33,104 nucleotides of DNA from Chromera velia (taxonomy: Eukaryota > Sar > Chromeraceae). The DNA lies in NCBI GenBank assembly GCA_018398765.1, contig JAHBMJ010004866.1, positions 42,501-75,604 of the forward strand. The letters run 5' to 3'. A program made the position numbers and the translations under genes. The notes under the pieces were generated by a model. The model searched no databases. It was not told the DNA's origin and worked only from the letters and a program-made list of their open reading frames with translations. This document shows, piece after piece, positions 8,903 to 20,330 of this stretch. Position 1 is the first letter of the stretch, and every line of letters begins with the position of its first letter.

Positions 8903-11032
8903 GAAGGGATTGCCATAGGTCCTCCCCTTTCCCTACACCCGAAACGGAGACTGCTTTTCCTCCCAACCAACACAGCACAATCACAAAAGAATTACTCATA
9001 TTTCATTTACCTCTTCTCTCCTTATTCCTTTTTCTCGTGCTCTCACGCGTTGTCCTCTACAGACGTCATTTATTATTTTTTAACAAGTGAGAGCATACCG
9101 GGCTCACGCGTGTGCCGGGCAAACAGGGAAATGGATACTAGCCGACCGGGCTGAAAGAACGGGACAAAACGAAACCACACCGGGAAAAGCGAAATGAACA
9201 GCACAGAAGAACACAGGCTCCGAGCCCATGCCTGCTTATGCTAACAGACGCATGGGATACACAGCCCATCTGCCTCCAGATAGAGCCCCGCCCCACATGC
9301 AGAAAACCAAAGATATGTAGCATGCAGGAGCCCGCACGCCGTCCCATGCTTCCTTCTCCGGACGGACCCTGCTCTGAACATACAAAAGAAATAAATGAAA
9401 GAAAGGCAAACAAAATACAAGCATTCCTTATGCAAACTAAAATGTAGTTCATTGGAAACCAAGAGCCCTTGACAGCCTCGGCATGCCCTGCCCCCTGGCA
9501 AGGAGACCCAATCTTACAGAACAGGCCTGTTAAAAGCAAAGTCCTTACCACCTTCTCCCCCAATACTTCTTTTCCTTCTTTTACGCACTCGTACCCATGG
9601 TATGTGTGGATGGCCACGCGACCACCACAAAGGGAAGGGAAAATGTTTTGCTTGCCGTACTCACCCTACCCTAGTTTGGGTTGGCGATGGGTTAGGCCCC
9701 CCTAACGCAAACCGGCAGCTCAAAGAAAAACACGACTGTAAAAGGTCTCTGCCTACATATCCGAACGGCATTTATACATCCAAACGGGACAGTTCATTCA
9801 TGAATGCAGGACGCCTTTGCAATCCTACCGAAGCGCTGTACATGGAGAGACGAGACAAAGAGACGAAAAGTTTCGGTGTGCACACAGCGTTCTTTCCCCC
9901 TGCCTAGGCTGCCACCTGCTAGACGTGATGCTCCCCATGAGCACCCTCCCCCCTTTCCATCTACAGTTTCTCGTGAATTCACTTGGGGGTGATGCAAAGC
10001 CCTGCAGGGAGTGAGACAAAAGTACAGATCAAAGCATCGGTCAGGCAGCACGCCAACTCCATCACCGCAACGGATCGCAGACAGGCAGCCAGATCATAAA
10101 TGGACGCAAAATTATTCACGCCCCTCATGCCAGCTGACAGCGTTCTCTCAGGCTGCCTAACTGGTCTGGCCAGGCCCATTCTACTCACAGGGATCGGACT
10201 GTTTGAATGCTTCGGGCACTCACCTTCACCACGAAAACAGCCCATCTGTTTCCTGCGCATGGATCTCTTATGCAGACGGGCACCGGATATGGAGTGCAGG
10301 ACAATGAATGTGAGCAGACAGGGTAATGCCTCCTCATGAACGTCGGATCTACCCGCCCATATACCCCACGTAATTGACCTTCAACGGTCTACGCTCGTCC
10401 GTTCCACCCGAGCTGCCCCAAAAAAATTGGTACTCAGTTTACATGAAATTTAGGCCAGCTTCTTGCATGGCCTCATGCATTGCTCAAGCACTGGATGCTT
10501 TGCCCGTGACACAGAAGAACGTGCGCTAACTACGCCAGAGCGGTGAAGACAAACAAACAAACACGAACACAAACAGGACGAGACAAAACAAGACAACTAC
10601 CGAATATGTATGGCTGCGGAGGTTTACGGAAGGGTGCAGCGTGAGAGGACCCGTTCCTCTGACTTTCTTGCTTTCCTGCCTAATTCTTCTTGCTCTCTTG
10701 CCTGGCTGAGCCCATGCCCACCCAGCAGGAGACCCCTTGTCTCCTGCCCCTCTTTCTTGTCACCTCCCCATCTAGTTGCCTATCTGGGAGAACAGATTAA
10801 CGAGAGAGAGAAACGGATAAAAGGGACGAACAGTACCTTTGGCCTATCTAGCTCCTTTTATGTCCGTACCCAAACCCCAGTCGTCCCCATCCTGAGTGAA
10901 AAACAAAACCCTGTACACGCCTACCTATAAAGGGACAATAGAAGGGAAAGAGCAGATGACAGAAACAGGACACAAAAGAGAGAAAGAAAAGGCCCCGCAC
11001 CCTTCCCCTCTAGAAGTTCCACGCCGCCGGAT
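8903..11032. other. Non-coding 3' region of the copia-type element
   Basis: Between the nested hAT-like insert and the end of RNase H no reading frame has a recognisable motif. Frames up to 160 codons exist (for example 9138-9617 minus) but look like chance. Together with 6985-7452 this gives about 2.6 kb of element-internal, apparently untranslated DNA upstream of the 3' LTR. Confidence 0.5.
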
Positions 11033-12994
11033 TCATGCCATCTCCTCACTGGGGAGGGCGCACTTAGTTATCACGTTCGCCACGTTCCTCGATCATACAA
11101 TCTACTGGAGATCTGCCCCAAGGACACGCATCTCCTGAATGCACCATTCCAAAACGCCCTGCATGGTCATATCGGTCTGAGCCTTGCCAGACTGGAACTG
11201 GTCGTAGAGGGGGCCAGAGTCCGTGTAGACGATCACACGGACCTTCTTGAGGCCCCACATTACCTTAACGAGGGCAACGATACCGAAAAGCTTCTTGAGA
11301 AGAAACTCAAAGGCGAGCACCTCCCCGGCGGTGGAAGACCCGACCTTCCTTCCCGCCCTTTTGGTAGCCCTCGCAATCCAGTTCTCCAGGAGGGACCGCA
11401 GGTCTCCTCACAGCTCAATCGAGTGCAGGATCCTGACAATATAACCCAACCGTGCAGTGTAAGTCGCGAACTTGAACGCTGCATCGAAGTACGCGTGCAC
11501 GACGGGCACGAGCCCCACGCTCGTGAAAACCCGCTTGTCAGGGTGCCCCTTCAGCATCTCGATGATGCGCACGACCGTCTTGAAGACGCGCCTGGAGGGC
11601 TTTGAAATTGACTGCGCTACCGTGTGGCCCCACACCGCACGGAGCGGATTCATCCTCACCCCCCACTGCAGAGTCCCGACTCCAGCACGGATTGGCTTCT
11701 CATATTGGTTGTCGACCTCCTCCTCAGTGGAGGGCTCAGCACTCTTGCCGTCCAAACCCTTCCAGGGTTTGCTCGGACGCTTCTCTTTCAAAATCTCCCA
11801 TAGAGGAGCGGTGTCTGTGTTCTCGAGGTACGAGACCTGGGAGAGGTGAATCTCCCCCGTGGAGACTCTGGAGATGTCCACTCCAGAAAACTTCCTCTCT
11901 GATCCCTCCCCAATCACACACATGGACCCAAAACCCAACCTCTTGTTGAGGGTCTCCTGAAGGACCTTGTGCTCCTTTGGAGGGGCTCTAGTCAGCAAAT
12001 CGTCTATCTAATTCATGACAATAGCTTGGGCTCTCCCTCCCTCAGGGGGAGCCTTGACTGCGATGGCCGTATCCACACGCTTGAACCCCAACTCCTTGCA
12101 CACCCTCTCCAACTTATGGTCGAAAAGCTAGGCCGCACAGGGCAGTCTGTAGAGGCCCATCTCTACCAAATACGTGCCCCCGGGCTCGTACTCGGCCGCC
12201 ATCCTCCTCAGCTCCTCGTACCTATCGTCAGGGATGTCCTTGAAGGGGTTTTTCTCATGAACTCGAGGCAGCACAGAGGGCAGTGTCGCGCCAACCCGTT
12301 CGGCGTTGTGATCCTTGGAGGTCAAGAAGGCAGCGGTCACATCCGCCGCCTCCATCTCCATTCCTGTCAACACAATGAAAAGGCAGACGGTGTTGATCCC
12401 CGCGACGGAAGGCGTTCCGATGTAGGTGTCAACGAGTCGGCCATCCAGGAAACCCTTTGCGAAAAACCTTGCCTTAGGCTTCCGGCCCCCATCGTCCGTC
12501 TCTTTCCAAGTGCACCGCCAGCCCATGCCGACGACCGCCCGAACCTCGTTCCTCTTAACCCTCCTACCAAGCGTCCGATTTCCCACAATGTTCACCAGCC
12601 ACTCCTTTAGGGCAGCGAGCTTGTGAGACCCCGAGTCGATCTCCTCCTTTGTGGCGGGGAGCTGGGTAGAGCCCTTCTTAAAACGGCTCATCTCCTCCTT
12701 GTACATGGCAGCTCCCGTAAACAGGAACCCTAGCCGAGGGTTCCTGGAGGAAAGGCAAAACAGGTAAGGAAGACTGCACCACCTACTCTTGGTGGGGCTC
12801 CTGGGCGTCCCAGCCTGTCTGGGATTACCCTCTTCCCTCTCCTACGCCATCGCCCCAGCGAACGACGGAATGCCTCTTTCCTCCCGGAAATCATCATTCC
12901 AGTTCCTCCCCGTCACCTCGGGCACTCTTCCAGCTCGCTCCTCCTTTAAAACCTCCATCGCACAAAGGGTGTTGAACCGATCCTACTGCGGGCC
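11033..12994 (-). pseudogene. Copia-type reverse transcriptase and RNase H, stop-ridden
   Basis: Reverse transcriptase of the Ty1/copia class, which makes cDNA from the element RNA. The stretch from about 12560 contains WRCTWKE, PKARFFAKGF and TPSVAGINTV, then the first catalytic Asp in AADVTAAFL (12341-12343). These match the family pattern KARLVARGF...TPS...DVxxAFL. The second catalytic block is at about 12000, where IDDLL follows a TAG that occupies the first position of YxDD. RNase H follows, with its Asp in VIVYTDSG and the late block NVANVITK (compare NxADxxTK). TAG interrupts at 12128 and near 12005; TGA interrupts near 11408 and 11093, the latter where Trp is expected. The frame stays the same through most of the region. 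Upstream (12707-12994) it contains further TAG codons. It cannot be functional as it stands unless readthrough occurs. Confidence 0.85.
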
Positions 12995-15900
12995 CTACAA
13001 CACCTCATCCACCTTGTTCATCTCCTCAACCTCCTCCTTGGGCGGGTTCTGCCTCACGGTGGGTCCTTCTCCTGCCCTGGGAAGTTTTTGACCCCCCAGG
13101 ACACCCCACTCTTCATCCGAGGAGCTGTTGTCGCTCCCGAAGCCTAGACCGCTTGCCTCAAACGTCAACAGGCTGGCAGTCGAGGCATACCGGTCCCCGT
13201 TCGTAGATGCTACCAGAGATGGAGGCTCCTTATCCGTCTCCACATTCTCCGCAATAAAGCCCAGTGGCTCAACTCCCCCAACCTCATTCCCTTCGTTAGA
13301 TGTCCCCTTGGCAGCAGGAGGACCTCCATGATCCTCCGCTCGCTCCTCTTGGCCTGCGTTTAAAGGAACGACAGGTTGAGACTCAGCAGCCTCGGGGACA
13401 ATACGTGACTCGCCCTCGACAGAAGGCACAGCAGGGACAGCAGAAGAGGAAGGCACAGCAGAGGAAGATGACGATGCAGAGGGATCTGCAGACACCGCGT
13501 CTGCAGAGCCCTTTGCGCCCCCTACCCTTTCTTCCTCCAGAAGTTTCCAGACTCCAACTTAAAGTTTGCGGAGCTGGACGGGGTCATCAATCATGCGCAC
13601 AGCCTCTTCGGGGACTCTCCCTCCCCGAATGTCAAACACGTGCTTGATAGACGACCGCTTTACTCTCCCGTCCCTGATTTCCTTGATCTTGAAAGCAAGG
13701 GGGTCCCTTACCGAAAGATCGGGTGCGAGGTCTGCCCATCTGTAGCTCCTATACGCCTTTGAGTGGAGGGCCACAAGCTTTTTCCGGTTATCCCTCTGAA
13801 CAACTGCCCCCTTCACAGGGTGGGCCTCCATCGGCTGACGATTGTACGAGGAGAACTCCAGCGCAGCTGGACCCAAAACTCTCCTCTCTCAGATGGGAGT
13901 TCCTTGGTTAGACCAGGACCTATCTGCGCCCCCCAGGTGCACAGAAGGGTCGATTGGCCTATCCTCTGGTTCCGATTCGTCACCTCTACCCCTCTCGGCA
14001 GATGACTCTGCCCCTTTTTCGTCGTCTCCGTCATCCCCGGAAAAGATCCTTCTCCCAGACGATCTCCGCGGTCATCTGCGAGCAGATAGATGGAGGTGGG
14101 CCCTCTCCCCCACAGAGAGGCCATGATGTAGAGCTTGGGAAGATCCGGGAGGAACGTCCCCCCCACCATCTCCGCCTCCATCATCATCTGTTCCCCCGCC
14201 CCAGTCTCCTCCAGAATAACCCCCTGGAGGTGGGTCATGTGGAGAATCGTCTGAGGGAGGGCCCCCATGACCTCTATCTCCATCAGAAGGATTCCCCCCG
14301 TTATCTCCATCGTCTCTGTCTGACCCGCTTGATCTGCCCCACAGCAGAGACTCAGAAGCGAAGGTGTCTTCCTCAGTCTCCTCATCCTCGGTACCCGACA
14401 AATGAGCGCGAGGGGACCCTTCCCCTCCCCTTCTCTCTCTGTCTGTCTTTGCTACCGACACGTCCGAGAGCTCTTCCCAAGCTCGGTCCCCACGTCCGAC
14501 CTCGTTCTTATCGACCCTGTCTCTGGGGTCCCTGGGAGGGACGACCTCAACCGTGGGGTCTTCTCTCTCGAACACGATGGGGCGCGAGCGGTTATTGTGG
14601 TGCTTCGACCTGTGGAACATACACCTGACCTGGTAGCATATCTCATATATGAAGCACCACGCCTTCTTATCTTTGTTGCTTTCTGTCCCCCGGAACATGT
14701 CCCGAAAGTGTTCTATCATCCGATCTCTTCCTTCCGTGTACGCCCAGATGCTTGCAGCCACTGGATCCGGGTCGTAGGAGCTCGAAAGAATATAGTTCTG
14801 GAACTTGATCCGCTTGTACCCGTAGTACCTCTCGGGAAAGCTGACAGCCATGGATAGCCTGACTGTCCAGAACTTCCCCTCCAGAGGGGTCCAGTAGGCA
14901 TACTCAGCTCCCGGGGGCTCAATCTGAGACAGACCATCTGTCTCCCTCAATTCCCTGTCTGCCTCGATCTACTCCTGCTTGGGCCTGTCCAAGTACTTCA
15001 GCGCCGTGTGCATATAGTATCGCCCCTTACGCTTGCCCCCAGCCACATCGGGAGCAATGGAGACTCGGAAACTCATCGAAGTGGTCCACCCCTCTGGGAT
15101 CTCGATCCGACGGGGCTGTGGAGGCGAGTGCAGATAGACGGCCTGGTTCTGTGACATGATCTTCTTGAGGCTGTCCTCTTCAAGATTGAATCCCATGTCT
15201 CCAGAGAATACCCCACGTGCTTCTTGGATTTCGTCCTGTGTCTTTATTGCACTCCCGCTTCTCCACGAGTCCCCCTTGATGCCCATCGTCAGTCGGGGGG
15301 CCAAGTAGTTCTTGAGGGTGTCCAGGACCTCTCCTTGAGTGATCTCCCCCAAATCGGGGTAGAGCATGAGCGCAAAATGACAAGTCCACGCGTCATACAC
15401 CCCCCGGCGGTACGTCATGAACACCGGCTGCTCCACCTTCTAATTGTACCTCAGGGGCTCCCCATCGGCCCCCAGGAGACGTTTCCCCTTCTTATTGAAA
15501 AAGACGGGGCCTAGATCCTTCACTCTCCTTCCCCATGAAGGAGCGCGAGCATGCTGCCGCACCGTTCCAGGTGTGCGCAGCACCCCAGGGCCTGACGGGT
15601 CCAGAATGGTCCCCTTCATCGAGGAGCCGAGCGGGACAAAGAAATCCGGCAACGGCAACTCCCCGGAGTCGACGGAAGCCCTGTTGGATACAGCAGGAGA
15701 GGGAGACCGTGGTCGGACGCCCGCCGCCCCCGCTTCCCTTACTGATGCCTCGGCCAGAGCAGGGGAGGGTTCGGAGGGCTCTGCAGGAGCAGGGTGAGGG
15801 AGGGAGGGAGGCAAAGCAGAGGGGAGGGCAGAGGAAGACGATGATGAAGCCGACGTCTGCGCCTCCGTGCTCGAAATCTCCTGATGGCCCTCATAAAGGT

Positions 15901-16244
15901 GAGTGAGGCGAGGGGCTTCCCGCAAGCCCACGACACCTTCGCCCTTATCAGCCACCTAGAAAGAAAATTTCCTCGCCGGCCACTGTGTCCCTCGCTGCAA
16001 CCCCTCGTATCGTCCCACCGAAGATGTGCCCGGAAGGACTAGGGGGAATCCCCTGTGACCGAGGTCGCTTCTCCCTGCCCGTCTGCAGTAGCGGGCACCT
16101 GTTCCCCCCTCCTGCCTTGCAGAAGTTTTCCATAGTCGAGGATCCTCCTGTTCTCCACCCGCCGGAGCCAGGAGGATGGTTCCTTCCTGATCGAAACGGG
16201 GTTATCCAGGACCCCCCCCAGAGGCGGAGGTTGTCCAGGACCGT
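12995..16244 (-). pseudogene. Large unrecognised spacer between integrase and reverse transcriptase
   Basis: About 1,080 codons, mostly in one minus-strand phase, lie where typical copia elements have a short integrase tail. The order is: a Ser/Pro/Ala-rich linker (about 15930-15600); a block containing [13 protein letters not shown] and [10 protein letters not shown] (about 15450-14970); a second block with [20 protein letters not shown] and [18 protein letters not shown] (about 14900-14600); a highly acidic Asp/Gly-rich segment (about 14450-14080); a basic block with [20 protein letters not shown] (about 13800-13560); and a Ser/Ala/Val-rich linker to 13000. Aromatic-rich blocks separated by low-complexity linkers suggest real globular domains, but I recognise no family. 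Stops interrupt at 15440 and 14969 (TAG), 14072 and near 13877 (TGA), and near 13559 (TAA). Confidence 0.6.
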
Positions 16245-17336
16245 CTACAGATGTTCCGGGTGAACCTGCAGGACAGTAAAACGTTCCCCTTGAACGTTTT
16301 TCTCCTTGTGCCTGTGAAAAACCATGACAACATCGTGCATGAGCGGAACCAAGAACTGTACAATGACTCCGCGCAACTCTGTTTCCAGGGAGGGCATGGA
16401 TACCACCGCGGTGTCCCCCACTCTCCATCCAGGAGGCGCTCTTCGAAAAGTCAAGGTGAAAGGGATGCCCCCCACCGTTCTGTGAAACACACAGGAATAC
16501 CCCCAACATTCCCCCATCGCCACGAGGTGAATCATAGTAAGGGGAAAACGGTGGTTCGGGTCCGACATGAGGAGGGCCACTCCCTTTCAATTGCTGTAAA
16601 TGCAGCGCTCGACCAGAGCCTGCAGACCCTTACCCACGTACGGTGGTCCCTGGCGGTACTTGATGGGGTGCAGTCCGGGGGACCCGTCCCCCCGGAGCCA
16701 CGACTGAAAGGAGGCACCCACTCCTGCCTTCTCTCCATCCATGTACACCAGGTGCGGACGCCCCAGCCAGCGAGCAAAGTAATGCGCGCAGTCGATGAGG
16801 GAAGCCTCATCTTTCTCCTTAGCTGGGTGGGCCAGAGAGAACCCGGCTCCTGGCTTGTAGAGAACCACCATCATTCCAAAACCCCCTGTCTCGGCCTTTG
16901 TCAGAAGGTCCTTAAAGAACCAGATATCGACGATCTAGACCATTCCCTTGATCGGCCTCCAGTCGGCAGACAACTGCTCACTCCTTTTGTGAATCCGCGG
17001 AGTGATCGCGTTCTTCAGTTAACAGAGGGGACACGCAGAAACCTACCTTCTGCCTAGCCTTCTGCAGTCCTCGTCGATCTCAATGCCCTCAGCCGCGAGA
17101 GTCTCCTTGAGATCGTCGAAGTTCTGGTGTCCGTAGCGCGCGTGCAGCGCCATTGCCTCACGCTTCTGGTCGACCGAGACGGCCGAGAAAGCAGCCAGGT
17201 GCGTCCATTCGTACCCGTAGTCCCATAGTTTGAAGTGGGCAGCGCCCCCAGCATCAAACTTTCTCACCGCGAGAAAGGGACCTTACTGACAGTAGTCGGT
17301 GTCCGCCAGCTCTGAAGTAGTCCAATCTCCCACTAC
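16245..17336 (-). pseudogene. Copia-type integrase
   Basis: Integrase inserts the cDNA copy into the chromosome. The zinc-binding HHCC domain is visible as LHARYGHQNFDDLKETL, the pre-integrase signature, followed by VSACPLC (17267-17020). The catalytic core shows the DDE set: Asp in IVDIWFFKD (about 16930), Asp in VYMDGEKAG (about 16740) and Glu in ALVERCI (about 16610). There are 42 residues between the second Asp and the Glu, longer than the classic 35. TAG at 17043, TAA near 17019, TAG near 16937 and TGA near 16587 break the frame. The tail (16580-16245) stays open and contains VGDTAVVSMPSL but does not look like the usual copia integrase C-terminus. Confidence 0.8.
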
Positions 17337-18782
17337 CTAATACGTGATCGGGTAGGCAGCCACAGGGACCTCAATGCCGTCGGGTGTGGCTCTGAAGTCC
17401 TTCTTGGCCGACCTCTTCTTCTCCACATCGGGGAGAGGGGTTCGGGGAATCCTCTCATGAGGATCCTTCTGCTGCTTCGGCTGCCGCGCCTTGTTCCGCT
17501 GGTCCCACACCTCCTGCAGTGACTGGAACCAGTACCCGCATGACCCGTCTTGGGGACCTCCCCCAAGGGAGTGCTCAAAAGACTCGTTCGGAACGGCCTT
17601 GTAGTGCGGGCTATGGTCGTACACTGCTTGAGGGAGGTAGTTGAGGCCGTACCCGTCCGGCCTGTCTCCCCATGGCTTGTGGATGAATCAGATGCAGGCC
17701 TCCGGTGCCCCCACCTTGAAGGGGGTGTCCATAACTTCAACATCAACCTGCGGAATTCCCTGTCGCACCGCCTCCTGGTACATCAGGTCCATAGACAGCC
17801 TCACCCCATATGAGATCTGCCTCTCCTCCTTCGTTCTCTCCGCCCACGCGCGGTAGGCGGGGAGGACATCCTTCGGTGAAGAATGAGGGACGAAGAGATC
17901 TGCACCAGGAGCATTGCGAATCAGCACGTCAGGGATGTTCGGCTGATCGACCGTGTGGAGGAGGCAGGGGACAACAATATTCTTGGGAGCGCCGGAGGGG
18001 TCATGAGTTTTGAACCGGATACCAAGAACCGCAGGACAAAAGAATACCGCCTCATCCCCCAGTCCTCGTGACTAGAGGGGCATCTCCAACTGCACCTTCC
18101 ACTCAATGAAATCTTGTCCCGTGATAAGATGCTCATAGTGCTGGTGCCGCGTCCTCCTGGGAAGCCCCCCGTCTGGGGGCCCGTCAGCCTCCTCCCCAAC
18201 GCCCCCCATGAACAAACCAGTCCAGTCCGAGATATCCGGCCCCCCAAAGGCACGGATAAGGCTCCTCACCTTCCTCCAGAAGATGAGGTTCCCGAACGTA
18301 CAGGAGTTAATATGGATCTTGAGGACCCTATACTCAACGAGCTCAGGGATTTGGGATCTCGCATTTCCCGAAACCTTGTAGACCTCGAACTTTTCTAGAA
18401 ACCCAGCCCGACGCCGGGTCCTGCTCGGGTCGTTCATCAGTTCACTCTCATACTGGGAGACCGTGTAGACAACAGACTTCGTACCAGAGGGCACCGCACC
18501 CATGGTGGTCTCGTCCTCCAGTCCTCGCGTGCGAGATATGACCTAAGGGAGATGGGGGTCCTGCTCTTCCATCATGTTCCTGATGTGCTGGACTCCTCCC
18601 GCAGTGAACTCCGACTGGAAGGCTTGCATAACCATCATACAAGTCTCCAAACCTGCAGGGAAGATAGCCCACTCCATACGTTCTAAGCCTGTCCGTTCAG
18701 GCTTATCAGACAAGAGCGTTTGCCAGGCTCCACGGACTCCTTCTCTCTATACATCGACCCCTGTGTGGGTCCCAACAGGATC
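17337..18782 (-). pseudogene. Unassigned Gag-integrase linking region (protease expected here)
   Basis: Copia elements place an aspartic protease between Gag and integrase, but no D-[ST]-G-A motif can be read here. The frame encodes conserved-looking sequence such as [34 protein letters not shown] and RQISYGVRLSMDLMYQEAV, and is interrupted by TAG near 18753, 18543 and 18072 and TGA near 17688. Either the protease is too diverged to recognise, or it was lost, or it lies elsewhere. Confidence 0.45.
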
Positions 18783-20330
18783 CTAAGCAGACAGGCACTC
18801 TATAGCCCCATTATGCCATACACAGAAGGTCGTTGTATCATAGTCGGGCAAGTACTTGGCTCCAGGCTCATAGCACAAAGGGAGGCCAAGGCGGTCTGCA
18901 AAGCGGACCTTTCCGAGAGACCCTTCCTCATGAGGGATCTCCTCCCCACCCTTGGACTCGTGGATGGTCAGGTTGAACGAGTCCCCCTTCCTACATGAGA
19001 CGCCACCCGTCACTATGACACCATCATCGTCGTCCTGACCCCTAGGATCAACATTCTGCGAGGACACAGGAGGGACACTACCCCCCCGCTGCGCCTGTCC
19101 GGAGTCTGAGTTCTTCTTCTCGAAGTTCTCATTGTTGAACCTGCCGGGAGAAAGGGTACGCCCACCACGGCCACGACCCCCACCACCTCCTCTCCCCCCT
19201 GAGCCGCCCCCACAACCAGGATAGGGAGACCCTTGACGGTCTCCGGAGCCGCCTCCACGGCCTCTTCCTCCCGGAGGACCTTTAGGGCGGCCCCCGGAGC
19301 CGCCCCTGTCCTGCCCGGTCTTGTCTATCTGCTTCATCATCCATCGCTTCTTTGCGTTCTCGTCAGGGCAGTTGTTGGGAGTATGGCCCATCGTTTTACA
19401 CGCTGGGCAGCCGTCCTTCTTCCAAATCCAAGGACAGACCCCATGGGCCCCCCACTCTGCATGTCCGTCCGGACGGTTGCATGTCAGGCACTGCCCATCG
19501 CGATACCCGTGGGGAAGGCTCTTCCTGCTGGCAGGATCCCAACACGCTTTATCCCATAAAGACCCAAACTCTCCATCCCACTGACCAGGTTTGATGGGAG
19601 TTTCTCCATGTAGGACCCGCCATGGTTCTGATAAACGTATCCGATCCGGTTCCGTCCCGGTGTTGGACACCATATCGATCGAGAACGGGGTTCTTGTTGA
19701 GGCCCCTGGGGTTGACAACGGCCTGAGTGGGAGGACAGTCCTTTCTTTCCACCCCCTTGTCATTGTATTGACTGGAGGGAGCAGAGGAATTGGACCCAGG
19801 AGAGTGCCTCCGATTGGAGCTCCCTCCGCCATCCCCCTTGCCGAAACCCCCGCCAGCACTGCCCTGCCTTCCACGATCAGAGTTGCCCCTGCCTTCCCGC
19901 CAGAGTCAGGGGTCTTTCCTCCTGAGGGTTTCCCTTCCTTTGCCTTGGAAGGGGACTTCCTCTGCGGGACTCTTCCAGGCCCCCCGAACACCATAAAAGG
20001 AACCTTTGGAATGATGCCCCCCCGCGAGGCACCCCCCGAGTCCTTCACACCGAAGGTTGCCGCCTTCTGTTCCCACTCTCTCTTCAAGTCCTCGACGAGA
20101 GCTCCCTTAACCAGGCCCCGGTCCCAGATATCCCCGAGAGACTTGTTGAAAGTCTCCGCCTGGGCAGCGATGGCGTGGATCTCCTTAGTGATCTCCACTT
20201 CGCTGGTAAGGTCCACCGGGTTCTGCCTCTCCTGCCACCTCATTATGAGGTCGTTTGGCAGATGCGCCATCAGGAGCCCGAGCCTGTACTTCACGCCAAG
20301 CTCGTGGACGATCTTTTCCTTAACCAGGGT
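18783..20330 (-). pseudogene. Gag-like protein with CCHC zinc knuckle
   Basis: A mostly intact frame of about 510 codons. The capsid-like helical start contains LGLLMAHLPNDLIMRWQERQ and continues to about residue 90, then Pro/Ser/Lys-rich linkers. A cysteine-rich pair follows: CLTCNRPDGHAEWGAHGVC, then CPACKTMGHTPNNC, which is an exact C-x2-C-x4-H-x4-C nucleocapsid knuckle for binding element RNA. A Gly/Arg-rich RGG-like segment comes next (about 19300-19100) and may also bind RNA. The C-terminal part holds YEPGAKYLPDYDTTTFC, ending in TAG at 18783. A one-base frameshift near 20328 joins it to the upstream part. It has no close neighbour gene; it is an internal piece of the element polyprotein. 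Confidence 0.75.

Noticed and set aside
9138-9617. A 159-codon minus-strand open frame in the 3' region of the copia-type element
   Set aside because: No motif or domain could be recognised; length is compatible with chance in this composition.
11969-12610. A 213-codon plus-strand open frame
   Set aside because: It is antisense to the copia reverse transcriptase, whose catalytic motifs are clear on the minus strand.
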